64,000 nucleotides of DNA from Stutzerimonas kirkiae (GCF_004327335.1 NZ_QJUO01000004.1:1-64000), one strand, 5' to 3'; positions 15,845 through 25,030 are shown, counted from the first letter of the stretch. A program made the numbers and translations. The notes: a model not told the origin generated them from the sequence alone.

Positions 15845-16761
15845 GCGTGCGCTCCTTGGGCGGTGGCTCTTTCCCAGATATACATGGTGGCCGGTTCAGG
15901 TTCCCAGACCCTGGCCTGGTCGATGCCCGGCAGGCTGGACAGCGCCTGGTATTCCGAAGCCATGGCCACGTAGTCGTCGGTTTCGGCGAGGATCGCCGGC
16001 TTGCAGGCGATCGGGTCGCGGATCACCGCGAAGCCGTCGCGGGTGCCGATGGCGAAGGTGAAGAAACCGTCGAGGTCTTCCAGCGAATGGTCCAGCGCTT
16101 CCTTCAGCGAGTCGCCCTGGCGCAGGCGCCAGGTCAGGTAGCCGGCAGCCACCTCGGTATCGTTCTCGGTCTCGAACTCGATGCCGTGGCGGCGCAGTTC
16201 CTGGCGCAGGCGGAAGTGGTTGGACAACGAGCCGTTGTGCACCAGGCACAGGTCCTGGCCGGTGGAGAACGGATGGCTGCCCTCCATGGTCACGGCGCTC
16301 TCGGTGGCCATGCGGGTATGGCCGATGATATGGCTGCCCTTCATGCCGGCGAGGCCGAAGCGCTGGCTGATCTCTTCCGGCAGGCCCATGCCCTTGAGGA
16401 TCTCGATGCTCTGGCCGACGCTCATCACCCGTACGTCCGGCGCCAGGTCGGCAAGTTCGGTGCGCACCGCCTCCTCGCTGGCGTTGGTTTTCAATACCGC
16501 GGCGCTGGCATTCTGGAACCAGTCCAGCGAGCAGCCCAGGCGGCCTTCCAGCTCGCCCATCAGGGCCTTCCAGTCGAACGACGCATCGCCCGCCTGCAGG
16601 GTCAGCTTGATCCAGCCATCCTGGACCTCATCGCCATAGATGGCGAAGCCAGCGCTGTCCGGACCACGGTCGGTCATGGCCAGCAGCATCGGTTCGAACA
16701 GCTTGCCGAGCTGGCTTTCCAGCGCGGGGTTCTTCAGATACAGACCTACGATTCCACACAT
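15841..16761 (-). CDS. mgsA: N-methylglutamate synthase, class II glutamine amidotransferase subunit
   Basis: 306 aa, Ntn-hydrolase glutaminase. The start at 16761 puts the catalytic Cys at position 2 (MCGIVGLYLKNPALES), as the family requires after Met removal; a reading frame 11 codons longer would bury it. TDRGPDSAGFAIYG and GHTRMATESAVTMEGSHPF are further family marks. It hydrolyses the gamma-glutamylmethylamide (or glutamine) side chain in the MgsABC complex. A heptamer hairpin repeat occupies the 123 bp between it and gmaS upstream. Confidence 0.88.
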   Translation of the reverse strand: MCGIVGLYLKNPALESQLGKLFEPMLLAMTDRGPDSAGFAIYGDEVQDGWIKLTLQAGDASFDWKALMGELEGRLGCSLDWFQNASAAVLKTNASEEAVRTELADLAPDVRVMSVGQSIEILKGMGLPEEISQRFGLAGMKGSHIIGHTRMATESAVTMEGSHPFSTGQDLCLVHNGSLSNHFRLRQELRRHGIEFETENDTEVAAGYLTWRLRQGDSLKEALDHSLEDLDGFFTFAIGTRDGFAVIRDPIACKPAILAETDDYVAMASEYQALSSLPGIDQARVWEPEPATMYIWERATAQGAHA

Positions 16762-16790
16762 AAAGGCAGTCCTCACTTCGTTCGGTAGCC

Positions 16791-16883
16791 GCAAGCCTCA
16801 AGCTGCAAGCTGACCGAGTTGATAGCAATGTTGTGAACACCACGAACCGCTCTGGCTTGCGGCTTGCAGCTTGCAGCTTGCAA
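16791..16883. repeat. Heptamer hairpin repeat in the gmaS-mgsA junction
   Basis: Left arm GCAAGCCTCAAGCTGCAAGC at 16791-16810, right arm GCTTGCGGCTTGCAGCTTGC continuing to 16883, separated by about 40 bases. The arms are built of 7-bp units (GCTTGCA and its complement) and can pair. The right arm ends one base before the gmaS stop codon. Other members lie near 19070, 32072, 48627 and 63693. Confidence 0.65.
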
Positions 16884-16884
16884 C

Positions 16885-18219
16885 TCAGAAAAATTCCGTA
16901 TAGCGCTCGATTTCCCAGTCACTGACATGGCGGCTGTACTCCACCCACTCCATGCGCTTGAGCTTGATGAACTCGTCGACGATCTCGGCGCCAAGCACCT
17001 CGCGGAACAGCGGGTCGGCCTCCAGTGCATCGCAGGCCTCTTTCAGCGATTGCGGCAGGGTCTCGATGCCGCGGGCGGCGATCTGCTCCAGGCTGAGGTC
17101 ATAGAGGTTCTCGTTGCAGGGCTTGCCCGGCTCCAGTTGCCGGTCGATACCGTCGAGGCCGGCGGCGATGATCGCGGCGCTGACCAGGTAGGGGTTGCAG
17201 CCGGCGTCCGGCAGGCGGAACTCCAGGCGGCCATAGGGGATGCGCAGCATTGCCGAGCGATTGTTGTCGCCGTAGGCGATGAACGCCGGCGCCCAGGTCG
17301 CACCGGACAGCGAACGCCCCACCACCAGGCGCTTGTAGGAGTTCACCGTCGGCGCGGCGAAGGCGCACAGCGCCGGGCCGTGGGCCAGCAGGCCGGCGGC
17401 GAAGTGATAGGCCAGTTTCGACAGGCCCATGCCGTTCGGGTCGCTGGCGTCATGGAACAGGTTCTTGCTGTCCTTGCTGGCGATCGACAGGTGGAAGTGC
17501 ATGCCGTTACCCGCACGCTTGGGATCCGGCTTGGGCATGAACGAGCAGACCATGCCCAGGTCGTTGGCGATCTCGCCGGCGGCCATGCGGAAGAAGGTGA
17601 AACGGTCCGCCGACTCCAGCACATCGCTGTAGGTGTAGTTGATCTCGAACTGGCCGCAGGCGTCCTCGTGGTCGATCTGGTAGATATCGAAGCCGACCGG
17701 CTGCAGCGCCTCGGTGAGCTTCTCGAGGAAGGTGCGCGAACGCGACAGGCCCTTGTAGTCGTAGCAGGGCTTCTCCAGCTTGTCGCTGTCGTCCACCGGC
17801 TTCAGCTTGCCATCGGCGTCGCGGCGGAACAGGCTGAACTCCGGCTCCAGGCCAGTATTCAAGGTCCAGCCACGCTCCGCCAGGCGCTGCACCTGCTGCT
17901 GCAGCACATAGCGGGAGTCATAGGGGTGCGGCTGGCCATTGACGTGACCGATGCACACCACCCGGCCATAGCCGGGCTGCCAGGGTACCGGGATCAGCGT
18001 GGAAAGATCACCACGGGCCATGAAGTCCGGGCCATGCGGCTGCATGCCCATGCCCCAGATGGCGAAGCCGGCGAAACCGGCGCCGGCTTCCGCCACGGCC
18101 TCCAGCCCGGAAATCGGCACCGACTTGGTCTTGGCCGCGCCATGGATATCGACGAACTGGGCCAGCACGTACTTGATGTCGTACTGGTCGATGACTTTCT
18201 GGGTTTCACTGGGCAACAT
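16885..18219 (-). CDS. gmaS: Gamma-glutamylmethylamide synthetase
   Basis: 444 aa, glutamine-synthetase-like ligase using ATP to join methylamine to glutamate. Marks: [88 protein letters not shown] and [16 protein letters not shown]. The N terminus lacks the usual GlnA start and the length fits GmaS. The gene heads the gmaS-mgsABC run, which strongly supports GmaS over a generic GlnT. Start at 18219 was chosen over a 44-codon upstream extension that runs through the promoter. Divergent from the XRE-cupin gene. Confidence 0.92.
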   Translation of the reverse strand: MLPSETQKVIDQYDIKYVLAQFVDIHGAAKTKSVPISGLEAVAEAGAGFAGFAIWGMGMQPHGPDFMARGDLSTLIPVPWQPGYGRVVCIGHVNGQPHPYDSRYVLQQQVQRLAERGWTLNTGLEPEFSLFRRDADGKLKPVDDSDKLEKPCYDYKGLSRSRTFLEKLTEALQPVGFDIYQIDHEDACGQFEINYTYSDVLESADRFTFFRMAAGEIANDLGMVCSFMPKPDPKRAGNGMHFHLSIASKDSKNLFHDASDPNGMGLSKLAYHFAAGLLAHGPALCAFAAPTVNSYKRLVVGRSLSGATWAPAFIAYGDNNRSAMLRIPYGRLEFRLPDAGCNPYLVSAAIIAAGLDGIDRQLEPGKPCNENLYDLSLEQIAARGIETLPQSLKEACDALEADPLFREVLGAEIVDEFIKLKRMEWVEYSRHVSDWEIERYTEFF

Positions 18220-18248
18220 GGGTTGGCCTCCGATTGCGCCGCTATTAA

Positions 18249-18282
18249 TTCCTGAAGGGAAATTTAATTTCCTGAAAAGAAA
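18249..18282. promoter_or_regulatory. Paired candidate operators upstream of gmaS
   Basis: TTCCTGAAGGGAAA at 18249-18262 and TTCCTGAAAAGAAA at 18269-18282, exactly 20 bp apart, so on one face of the helix. 30 bp upstream of the gmaS start and within the 249-bp divergent region shared with the XRE-cupin gene. The dmm and purU upstream regions carry related sites. Confidence 0.5.
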
Positions 18283-18468
18283 TGCAAGCAGCTTGCCAAT
18301 CTGTGTACCCGCCTCAATTTTCCCTGTATGCCCCGGTTTTCTTCTATCCACAGGGGAAAAATGCTTTCATACCGGGAAAGCCGAGCCAATCGGATGCACC
18401 AAATAGATGCCGACTGATAATTCTTGGTGCGAATATTTTATTCTAATCAAAGGAACGTGCAGGCCCGC

Positions 18469-19068
18469 ATGAGCAAAAACCTAGACGCCCTCCCCCGCCT
18501 CAAGCTCGAGCAATACCTGGGTATGCAGATCCGTCGCCAGCGCCAGGCCCAGGAACTGAAGATCGCCGATGTCGCACGTATCGCCGGCATCAGCCAGGGC
18601 ATGCTCAGCAAGATCGAGAACGCCCAGGTATCGACCAGCCTGGACACCCTGAGCCGCCTCTGCGACGTGCTCGGCATGCCCATGTCCAAGCTGTTCGGCC
18701 AGTACGACCAGCAAGGTGGCGGCGCCCTGCTGGTGCAGGCCGGCGGAGGCATGGAAGTGGTACGGCGCGGCACCGAGAAGGGCCATACCTACCACCTGCT
18801 CAACCATACCCGCGGCCCGAAGAAAAACTTCGAGGCCTATATGGTCAGCATGGATGACGCCAGCGAGGAATTCCCGACCTTCTCCCACCCCGGTACCGAG
18901 TTCCTCTACCTGATCGAGGGTGAACTGATCTACCGCCACGGCGACAAGCTCTACCCCATGCATGTCGGCGACAGCCTGACCTTCGAGGGCGAAGTGCCCC
19001 ACGGCCCGGAAAAACTGGTCCAGGTACCGGTCCGCCTGCTGTCGATCATGAACTATGGCAAGGACTGA
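18469..19068 (+). CDS. XRE-family regulator with C-terminal cupin domain
   Basis: 199 aa. Residues about 15-72 form a helix-turn-helix (YLGMQIRRQRQAQELKIADV, then GISQGMLSKIENAQVSTSL). Residues about 125-197 form a cupin (HPGTEFLYLIEGELIYRHG, MHVGDSLTFEGEVPHGP). XRE-cupin proteins in Pseudomonas usually control a neighbouring amine or amino-acid pathway and sense a metabolite through the cupin. Divergent from gmaS with paired candidate operators between them, so it is the likely local regulator of gmaS-mgs and perhaps dmm and mgd. Start at 18469 was preferred over 18424 because homology begins there. Confidence 0.85.
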   Translation: MSKNLDALPRLKLEQYLGMQIRRQRQAQELKIADVARIAGISQGMLSKIENAQVSTSLDTLSRLCDVLGMPMSKLFGQYDQQGGGALLVQAGGGMEVVRRGTEKGHTYHLLNHTRGPKKNFEAYMVSMDDASEEFPTFSHPGTEFLYLIEGELIYRHGDKLYPMHVGDSLTFEGEVPHGPEKLVQVPVRLLSIMNYGKD

Positions 19069-19069
19069 A

Positions 19070-19168
19070 CTGCAAGCTCAATCAGGGTGGATGCTGGCGC
19101 CTGAACGTTGCCTGGATTCTTCTTTTCCGCTTTTACTTGAAGCTTGTGGCTTGCAGCTTGCCGCTGCC
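19070..19168. repeat. Heptamer hairpin repeat overlapping an IclR gene 3' end
   Basis: Left arm CTGCAAGCT at 19070-19078, right arm ACTTGAAGCTTGTGGCTTGC to about 19168. The right arm is read on the minus strand as part of the C terminus of the IclR gene (AASCKPQASSK), so the repeat has been absorbed into coding sequence. Confidence 0.6.
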
Positions 19169-19917
19169 TCCCGCATCGCCTGGGCCAGCGCCCGGCGTCG
19201 TGCCTCGGTCATGCGCGGGCGCGCCAGGGCGCAACTGAGCGCGCCCAGCGGCGCTCCCGCGGCGTCGAGGATGGGTACCGCCAACCCGGTATAGCCGGGC
19301 AGCCGGCGGTCCGCCAGGCCACTGGCGAAACCCAGGCGGCGCACGCTGTCCAGGCTGGCGGCGAGCAGCTCGATATCCAGCCCGTACTCCAGCCGCAGCA
19401 CCGCCGCGTTATGGCGCAGGATGTCCTTGCGCTCGGCGCGCGGCATATGCGCCAGCAGCACCTGCGAGGCCTGCCCCACGCCCATCGGGATACGCCCGCC
19501 GACGCTGCGGCTGTAGCTCTGCACCGGTTGCTCGCCGGCCAGCAGGTCCAGGCACAGCACGTCGTAGCCGTCGCGCACCAGCAGGAAGAAACTGTCGCCG
19601 AAGCGCTGCGCCAGCCGCAGCAGCACCGGCCGCGCCCATTCGCGCAGGGCGCTGGCATTGCCGGCCTGGGCGCCGAGGGCGAACAGCTCGTAGCCCAGCA
19701 CATAGCGCCCGCGCCGCTCCGCCGGACGTACGAAGCCCTGGCGGCGCAGGGCCTGCAACAGCCGGTAGAGGGTCGGCCTGGAACAGTCGCAGCCCTCGCA
19801 CAGGGTGGCCATATCGGCGCCCTGCACACCGGCGGCGGCGATCAGCCGCAACAGCAGAAAGGCGCGCTCCAGGGCCTGGGTCCCGGATGGCACGTGCGGG
19901 TGGTCCGTCATGGCCAT
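19078..19917 (-). CDS. IclR-family transcriptional regulator
   Basis: 279 aa. N-terminal winged helix (GTQALERAFLLLRLIAAAG, CSRPTLYRLLQALRRQGFV) followed by an IclR effector domain (YVLGYELFALG, SVGGRIPMGVGQASQVLLAH, GYTGLAVPILDAAGAPLGAL). The last roughly 25 residues (AAASCKPQASSKSGKEES..) are low-complexity and encoded by a heptamer repeat, so the ancestral C terminus was probably shorter. Start at 19917 (MAM) or 19911 (MTDH). Divergent from the FAD oxidoreductase with 102 bp between, hence a likely regulator of that gene. Confidence 0.82.
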   Translation of the reverse strand: MAMTDHPHVPSGTQALERAFLLLRLIAAAGVQGADMATLCEGCDCSRPTLYRLLQALRRQGFVRPAERRGRYVLGYELFALGAQAGNASALREWARPVLLRLAQRFGDSFFLLVRDGYDVLCLDLLAGEQPVQSYSRSVGGRIPMGVGQASQVLLAHMPRAERKDILRHNAAVLRLEYGLDIELLAASLDSVRRLGFASGLADRRLPGYTGLAVPILDAAGAPLGALSCALARPRMTEARRRALAQAMREAAASCKPQASSKSGKEESRQRSGASIHPD

Positions 19918-20019
19918 TCTCACATGCTGATAAAGATCGACGGGGCACGCCGATGCAAGTTGCACGCCGACCGCCCCACGGCAATCTCGGCACATCCTCA
20001 TCCCGGCCCGGAGCCAGCA

Positions 20020-21315
20020 ATGTACCCGCAGATCGAAACCCTCGACGGCGACAGCCACCTGCCCGATGCAAGCGAAGTCGCCATCATCGGCGGCGGTATC
20101 ATCGGCGTCAGCACCGCCTACTGGCTGGCATCCCGTGGCATCCCGGTGGTGCTGCTGGAGAAGGGCGCGATCGGCGCCGAGCAATCCTCGCGCAACTGGG
20201 GCTGGTGCCGCAGCATGGGCCGCGACCAGGCCGAAGTGCCGCTGGCGCTGGCCAGCCTGCGCCTGTGGGACGACTGGCAGGCCGGCCTCGGCGAAGACCT
20301 CGGCTTTCGCCGCAGCGGCGTGCTCTATGCCTGCGAGAACCACAGCCAGTTGCAGCAGCAGGCCGACTGGCTGGCGGCGGCCCGCGGGCATGGCGCCGAA
20401 GCGAATCTGCTGGAGCGCGGCGAACTGCAACGGCTGCTGCCCGAAGGCGTTCGCGCCGGCTGGGCCGGCGCCCTGCATTCGCCCCTCGACGGGCGCGCCG
20501 AACCGCACCTGGCCAGCGCTGTGATCGCCCGCGCCGCACAGCGCCAGGGCGCACGCCTGCTGACCCGCTGCGCGGTGCGGGGCCTGGATATCGAAGGCGG
20601 CCGAGTGGTCGGGCTGTTCAGCGAGCGCGGGCGGCTGCGCTGCAATAGCGTGGTACTGGCGGGCGGCGCCTGGTCCTCGCTGTTCTGCGCCAACCTAGGC
20701 ATCCGCCTGCCGCAGCTCAAGGTGATTGCCTCGGTACTGCGCACCGCACCGATGCCAGGCGGCCCGGAACTGGCAGTGGGCGCCAGCCGCTACGCCTTTC
20801 GCAAGCGCCAGGACGGCGGCTACAGCATCGCCCAGCGCAATGGCAACCTGGCGCCGGTCACCCCGGACAGCTTCCGCTACCTGCGCGACTTCCTGCCGGC
20901 CCTGGGCAAGCAGTTCCGCGAGGTGCGCGTACGCCTGGACCGGCGCTTCCTCGACGAACTGCGCCTGCCACGGCACTGGCCGGCGGACGGCCCCAGCCCC
21001 TTCGAAGCCTGCCGGGTGCTCGACCCGCAGCCCTCGGCAAGCATCCTCGCCGAGGCGCGCCGCGAACTGGCGAAGGTGTTCCCGTTCTTCCGCGAGCTCA
21101 AGGTGGAACAAAGCTGGGCCGGGGTGATGGACGTCACCCCGGATGCCATCCCGGTGATCGGCCCGGTCGAATCACTGCCCGGCCTGTTCCTCTCCACCGG
21201 CTATTCCGGCCACGGCTTCGGCATCGCCCCCGGCGCCGGCCACCTGCTCGCCGACCTGATCGACGGCAGCGCCCCGCTGGTCGATCCCGCACCGTTCCGC
21301 TTTGCGCGGCTTTGA
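20020..21315 (+). CDS. DadA-like FAD-dependent amine/amino-acid oxidoreductase
   Basis: 431 aa of the DAO family. FAD dinucleotide motif EVAIIGGGIIGVSTAYWLASRG at residues about 15-36, LLEKGAIGAEQSSRNWGWCR after it, and the C-terminal flavin-contact STGYSGHGFGIAPGAGHLLADL. Family members deaminate D-amino acids or oxidise secondary amines such as gamma-glutamylputrescine or hydroxyproline. The exact substrate is not evident. Adjacent to a divergent IclR regulator and followed by a convergent LysE exporter, so it may degrade an amino acid or amine independently of the methylamine pathway. Confidence 0.78.
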   Translation: MYPQIETLDGDSHLPDASEVAIIGGGIIGVSTAYWLASRGIPVVLLEKGAIGAEQSSRNWGWCRSMGRDQAEVPLALASLRLWDDWQAGLGEDLGFRRSGVLYACENHSQLQQQADWLAAARGHGAEANLLERGELQRLLPEGVRAGWAGALHSPLDGRAEPHLASAVIARAAQRQGARLLTRCAVRGLDIEGGRVVGLFSERGRLRCNSVVLAGGAWSSLFCANLGIRLPQLKVIASVLRTAPMPGGPELAVGASRYAFRKRQDGGYSIAQRNGNLAPVTPDSFRYLRDFLPALGKQFREVRVRLDRRFLDELRLPRHWPADGPSPFEACRVLDPQPSASILAEARRELAKVFPFFRELKVEQSWAGVMDVTPDAIPVIGPVESLPGLFLSTGYSGHGFGIAPGAGHLLADLIDGSAPLVDPAPFRFARL

Positions 21316-21336
21316 TCGCATGGGCACACAGCCCGT

Positions 21337-21972
21337 TCAGCGGCGCCCCTCGACGGCCATGCGCACGGCCAGGCCGGCCAGCACCGTGCCCATCAGCCAG
21401 CGCTGCGCCACCTGCCACAGCGGCCGGCCGGCGAGAAAGGCCGCGATGGAGCCCGCCATGATGGCGATCAGGGCGTTGACGCTGATGCTTACGGCGATCT
21501 GCACGAAGCCCAGCAGCAGGGATTGCGTCAGCACGCTGCCATGATCGGCGGGGCTGATGAACTGGGGCAGCAGCGACAGGTACATGATGGCGATCTTGGG
21601 GTTCAACAGGTTGGTGACGAAGCCCATCGCGAACAGCCGGCGCGGGCCGTCCCTGGGCAGGTCGCGCACCTGGAACGCGGAACGCCCGCCGGGCCGGACC
21701 GCTTGCCAGGCCAGGTAGAGCAGATAGAGCGCCCCGGCGATGCGCAGTGCGTCATACGCGTAGGGAACCGCCATGAGCAGCGCCGTGATGCCCAGCGCGG
21801 CGCAAAGCATATAGAAGACGAAACCCAGCGCTACGCCGCCCAGGGAAATCAGCCCGGCCATCCGGCCCTGGCAGATCGACCGCGAGATGAGATAGACCAT
21901 GTTCGGCCCGGGCGTGAGCACCATGCCGAGCGAGACAAGCGCGAAGGCAAGCAGGTTGGACAGTTCGGGCAT
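21337..21972 (-). CDS. LysE/RhtB-family amino-acid exporter
   Basis: 211 aa with six predicted helices. The family signature LVSLGMVLTPGPNMVYLISRS appears near the N terminus and FAMGFVTNLLNPKIAIMYLSLLP in the middle. Start at 21972 (MPELSNLLAF) is the usual family start; the longer frame upstream lacks homology. Convergent with the FAD oxidoreductase, 21 bp apart. Confidence 0.85.
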   Translation of the reverse strand: MPELSNLLAFALVSLGMVLTPGPNMVYLISRSICQGRMAGLISLGGVALGFVFYMLCAALGITALLMAVPYAYDALRIAGALYLLYLAWQAVRPGGRSAFQVRDLPRDGPRRLFAMGFVTNLLNPKIAIMYLSLLPQFISPADHGSVLTQSLLLGFVQIAVSISVNALIAIMAGSIAAFLAGRPLWQVAQRWLMGTVLAGLAVRMAVEGRR

Positions 21973-22158
21973 GGGTGTGGCTCCTGGGCGGGCGATAAGG
22001 AATATACTGCCTGGCCCAGGCAGCATATTCCAGCCAGGCTCCAGAGTCCCGATACGCCAGCGGTTCCCGCACCCTCGATGCACTATCCAATATCCCCATG
22101 CCAGGGGAAAATGCGGGCGTCAGGTGGCCATGTGGCCGCCGCTCTGGAGCAAGCCGAT

Positions 22159-22671
22159 ATGGCCGTACCACAAAGCAAGGAGCAACTGCTGGATGCCATC
22201 CGTGGTACTTACTGGAAACTGATGGCCGACCTGGCCAGCGTGCCTGCGCAGCGTGCGCATGAAGCGACGCTGGAAGGCCACGCGCGAGGTACGCAGATAA
22301 GCGTGGCCGACCTGCTGGCCTATCTGATCGGCTGGAACCTGCTGGTGCTGAAATGGTGCGATGCCAGGGCGCACGGCCTGCCAGTGGACTTCCCGGAAAC
22401 CGGCTACAAGTGGAACCAACTGGGTCGCCTGGCGCAGAAGTTCTATGCCGACCACGCCGGCGTGGACTATCCCGAACTGCTGCGGCGGTTCGCCGAGGTG
22501 CATGCCCGTATCCTGGCGCTGGTGGAGCGTGAAACCGATATCACACTGTACGGCGCGCCCTGGTACGAGCAGTACACCCAGGGCCGGATGATCCAGTTCA
22601 ATACCTCGTCCCCCTATGCCAATGCACGGGCGCGGCTGCGCAAGTGGAAGAAAGCCAACGGGATTTCCTGA
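22159..22671 (+). CDS. ClbS/DfsB-family four-helix-bundle protein
   Basis: 170 aa (DUF1706-type). Marks: SKEQLLDAIRGTYWKLMADL, TQISVADLLAYLIGWNLLVLKW, FPETGYKWNQLGRLAQKFY and the C-terminal TSSPYANARARLRKWKK. Family members include ClbS, which protects against the genotoxin colibactin, and DfsB; most are uncharacterised. No colibactin genes are seen, so a protective or hydrolytic role here is unassigned. Convergent with the ABC-F gene, only 5 bp apart. Confidence 0.78.
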   Translation: MAVPQSKEQLLDAIRGTYWKLMADLASVPAQRAHEATLEGHARGTQISVADLLAYLIGWNLLVLKWCDARAHGLPVDFPETGYKWNQLGRLAQKFYADHAGVDYPELLRRFAEVHARILALVERETDITLYGAPWYEQYTQGRMIQFNTSSPYANARARLRKWKKANGIS

Positions 22672-22676
22672 GGCGC

Positions 22677-24287
22677 TCACCAGGGCTCCATCCGCCACCC
22701 CTGCGCGGTTGCCAGCAGGCGATCCGTCAGGCCGAGATTGTCCATGAAGGCATCATCGTGCGACACCACCAGCAGCGCCCCCTGGTAACTGCGCAGCATG
22801 GCTTCCAGCGCCTGGAGCGAAGGCAGGTCGAGGTGGTTGTCGGGGTCGTCCAGCAACAGCAGCCGCGCCGGTGGGTCGGCGTAGAGCACGCAGGCCAGCG
22901 CCGCCTTCAGCCGCTCCCCGCCGCTGAGCGAGCCACTGGAAATGCTGATTTTCTGCGCATCCAGGCCCAGTTGCGCCAGGCGCATGCGCAAGACATCCTC
23001 GCCAGCGCGGGTGTTGGCCGCGCGCAATTGCTCGAGCACCGAACGGCATGGCGCCAGGTTGGCCAGGCGCTGGTCGAGGTGGGCGCTCCTTACCGCCACG
23101 TCGCAGCGTCCGGCCAGTGGCTGAAGCTGGCCGGCCAGCACCTTGAGCAGGGTGGATTTGCCACAGCCTTTGGGGCCGACCACAGCGACCCGCTGCTGGC
23201 CGTTCAGGGCCAGGTCGACAGGGCCTGCGGACGCCACGAAAGGCAGCACCAGCGCCTCCAGCTCGACCACGCCGCGTTGCCCGGCCTGGGTGACGGGCTG
23301 CGCCTGCAGGGAAATCGGGGCGTCCTCCTCCACCTGCCGCGCGGCCTCACGTACCTGCCGGGCAAGCCGTTGCCGCGTGGCCGCCTGTTGCTGTCGCAGC
23401 TTGCCGGTGCTGCCTTCGCTGCGCTCTTTCTGCCGATCCAGCAGGATCTTCGCCTGGTTGGCTTCCTGCCCATGGCGCTTGCCACGCGCCTGTCGCCGCT
23501 CCTGTCGCTCGCGCTGCTCGCGCAGCGACTGTTCCTCGCGCTTGCGTTCGAGCTTGCGTTGTTCCAACTGCTGGATGGCGCTCTGCCGCTCCCGTGCCTT
23601 GCACTGGAGATAAAAGGAATAGCCGCCGCCATAGCTGCGCAAGCCCAGCGGCGACAGCTCGACGATGCGCTCCAGCGTCTCCAGCAGCCGACGGTCATGG
23701 CTGACCACCAGCAAGCCCTTGGGCCAGCGCCGCAACTGCTCGATCAGCGCCTGGCGGCTGGCCCGGTCGAGGTGGTTGCTGGGTTCATCGAGAATCAGGA
23801 AATCCACCTCCGCGAGCACGGCGCCGATCAGCGCCACACGCATGGCCTCGCCGCCGCTGAGCGTGCTCGCCGGCGTAGCGGCATGCAGGTGGCCCAGCCC
23901 GTTGCGCTCCAGCTCATGCCGCAGGCGCTGGCGCAGGTCCCAGCGCTCGCCCACGTCGTCGAAGTCCTCGGCGGCGGCGCTGCCGGCCTCGATGCGCGCC
24001 AGCGCATCCAGCGTGGCCTGCACGCCCGCCAGGCCGGCGACGGTGGCCTGCTCCAGGCTGGCGACCTGCTGTGCCAGGTAGTGCACGCGGCCAGAGCGCA
24101 GGCAGCGCCCCGCCGAGGGTTGTATTTGCCCGGCCAGGATGCGCGCCAGCAGGGTCTTGCCGACGCCATTGCGCCCGACCAGGCCGGTGTGCCGCTGGTC
24201 GAAGCGCTCGTCGAGCGTACACCGGAGCGCCCTGCCGTCGGGCAGGACGTGGGAGACGCCTTCCAGCGCCAGATAGGGGTTCGTCAT
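22677..24287 (-). CDS. ABC-F family ATPase
   Basis: 536 aa with two ABC ATPase domains and no membrane segments. Walker A motifs are GRNGVGKTLLA and GPKGCGKSTLLKVL; signatures are LSGGEAMRVAL and LSGGERLKAAL; Walker B segments are FLILDEPSNHLD and LLLLDDPDNHLDL. The linker (about 235-310) is strongly charged (QQLEQRKLERKREEQSLREQ), as in ribosome-acting ABC-F proteins. Probable cytosolic translation factor or antibiotic-protection protein; the subgroup is not resolved. Confidence 0.82.
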   Translation of the reverse strand: MTNPYLALEGVSHVLPDGRALRCTLDERFDQRHTGLVGRNGVGKTLLARILAGQIQPSAGRCLRSGRVHYLAQQVASLEQATVAGLAGVQATLDALARIEAGSAAAEDFDDVGERWDLRQRLRHELERNGLGHLHAATPASTLSGGEAMRVALIGAVLAEVDFLILDEPSNHLDRASRQALIEQLRRWPKGLLVVSHDRRLLETLERIVELSPLGLRSYGGGYSFYLQCKARERQSAIQQLEQRKLERKREEQSLREQRERQERRQARGKRHGQEANQAKILLDRQKERSEGSTGKLRQQQAATRQRLARQVREAARQVEEDAPISLQAQPVTQAGQRGVVELEALVLPFVASAGPVDLALNGQQRVAVVGPKGCGKSTLLKVLAGQLQPLAGRCDVAVRSAHLDQRLANLAPCRSVLEQLRAANTRAGEDVLRMRLAQLGLDAQKISISSGSLSGGERLKAALACVLYADPPARLLLLDDPDNHLDLPSLQALEAMLRSYQGALLVVSHDDAFMDNLGLTDRLLATAQGWRMEPW

Positions 24288-24663
24288 GGGTCACTCCATG
24301 GATGCCAGGGACTCCGGGGGTCGGTGGAGACTGGCCGTCACTCGGACGGCGGCATCAATGGCGCATGGGACGAATACCTCTGGGGAGGGTGGACGGAGCC
24401 GACATCATAAAGGCCCCCGGCGGCAGAGGCAAAGCAGCGCTGGGGCGGCTGCAGGGCGATTGCGCTATCGAGTGTCGTGGGACTGTTTTGCGACTGGATT
24501 GGCAATCAAGTACGCGACAGATCGTACGCCGCTAGCGGTGTTCTGCTGGCCGGGCTCGCAGCGAATACCGCAGTGACTATGGAAAGAGCTGTCGGCGCAG
24601 TCTGAATTATCCGCAGGGCCTCCGGTTTCGCAGGCTCTTTCCTACAGGCACCGCCGAAAGTGG

Positions 24664-24773
24664 CTGTGCGGATGCCTGGTGGCGGGATGGGGCCTTCGCC
24701 GCCAGGGATGGCGGCGAAGAGCTACAGGGATGTATTCACGCGTGCCCCGTCCCGCCACCAGGCATTCGCACAG
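24664..24773. repeat. Long structured hairpin, possible ncRNA or palindromic element
   Basis: 30-base arms at 24664-24693 and 24744-24773 pair at 28 of 30 positions (arms begin CTGTGCGGATGCCTGG and end CCAGGCATTCGCACAG). Inside is a second hairpin, CTTCGCCGCC/GGCGGCGAAG around AGGGAT, followed by AGCTACAGGGATGTATTCAC. No coding sequence. Either a dispersed palindromic repeat or a transcribed structured RNA. Confidence 0.55.
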
Positions 24774-24999
24774 GGACGATGATCCAGAGGTCGCGCCCTA
24801 CGATCCTGAAGCCAGACACACTATTGCCAATCCGGCATCTCTTCCATATAGCGCGATTGCCCTGGGGGCGGCTGCACCCCGGCACGGGTGAGGCACCAAG
24901 CCACCCTGGCGACCTTTCTTCGCGAGATAAAAAAATTCTCACGAAGCATAGACACAAAGATTCTGTTCGCTTATAAAAAACACCAGCAAGAAAAATAGT

Positions 25000-25030
25000 T
25001 TCCTGATGGTTAACTTTGTTCATGAACAAA
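25000..25030. promoter_or_regulatory. Candidate operators upstream of purU
   Basis: TTCCTGATGGTTAA at 25000-25013 matches the gmaS motif at 11 of 14 positions. It is followed directly by the perfect 16-bp palindrome TTTGTTCATGAACAAA at 25015-25030, in AT-rich DNA 54 bp before the purU start. The palindrome could be a site for one of the IclR regulators; the first motif for the XRE-cupin protein. Both are inferences. Confidence 0.45.
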
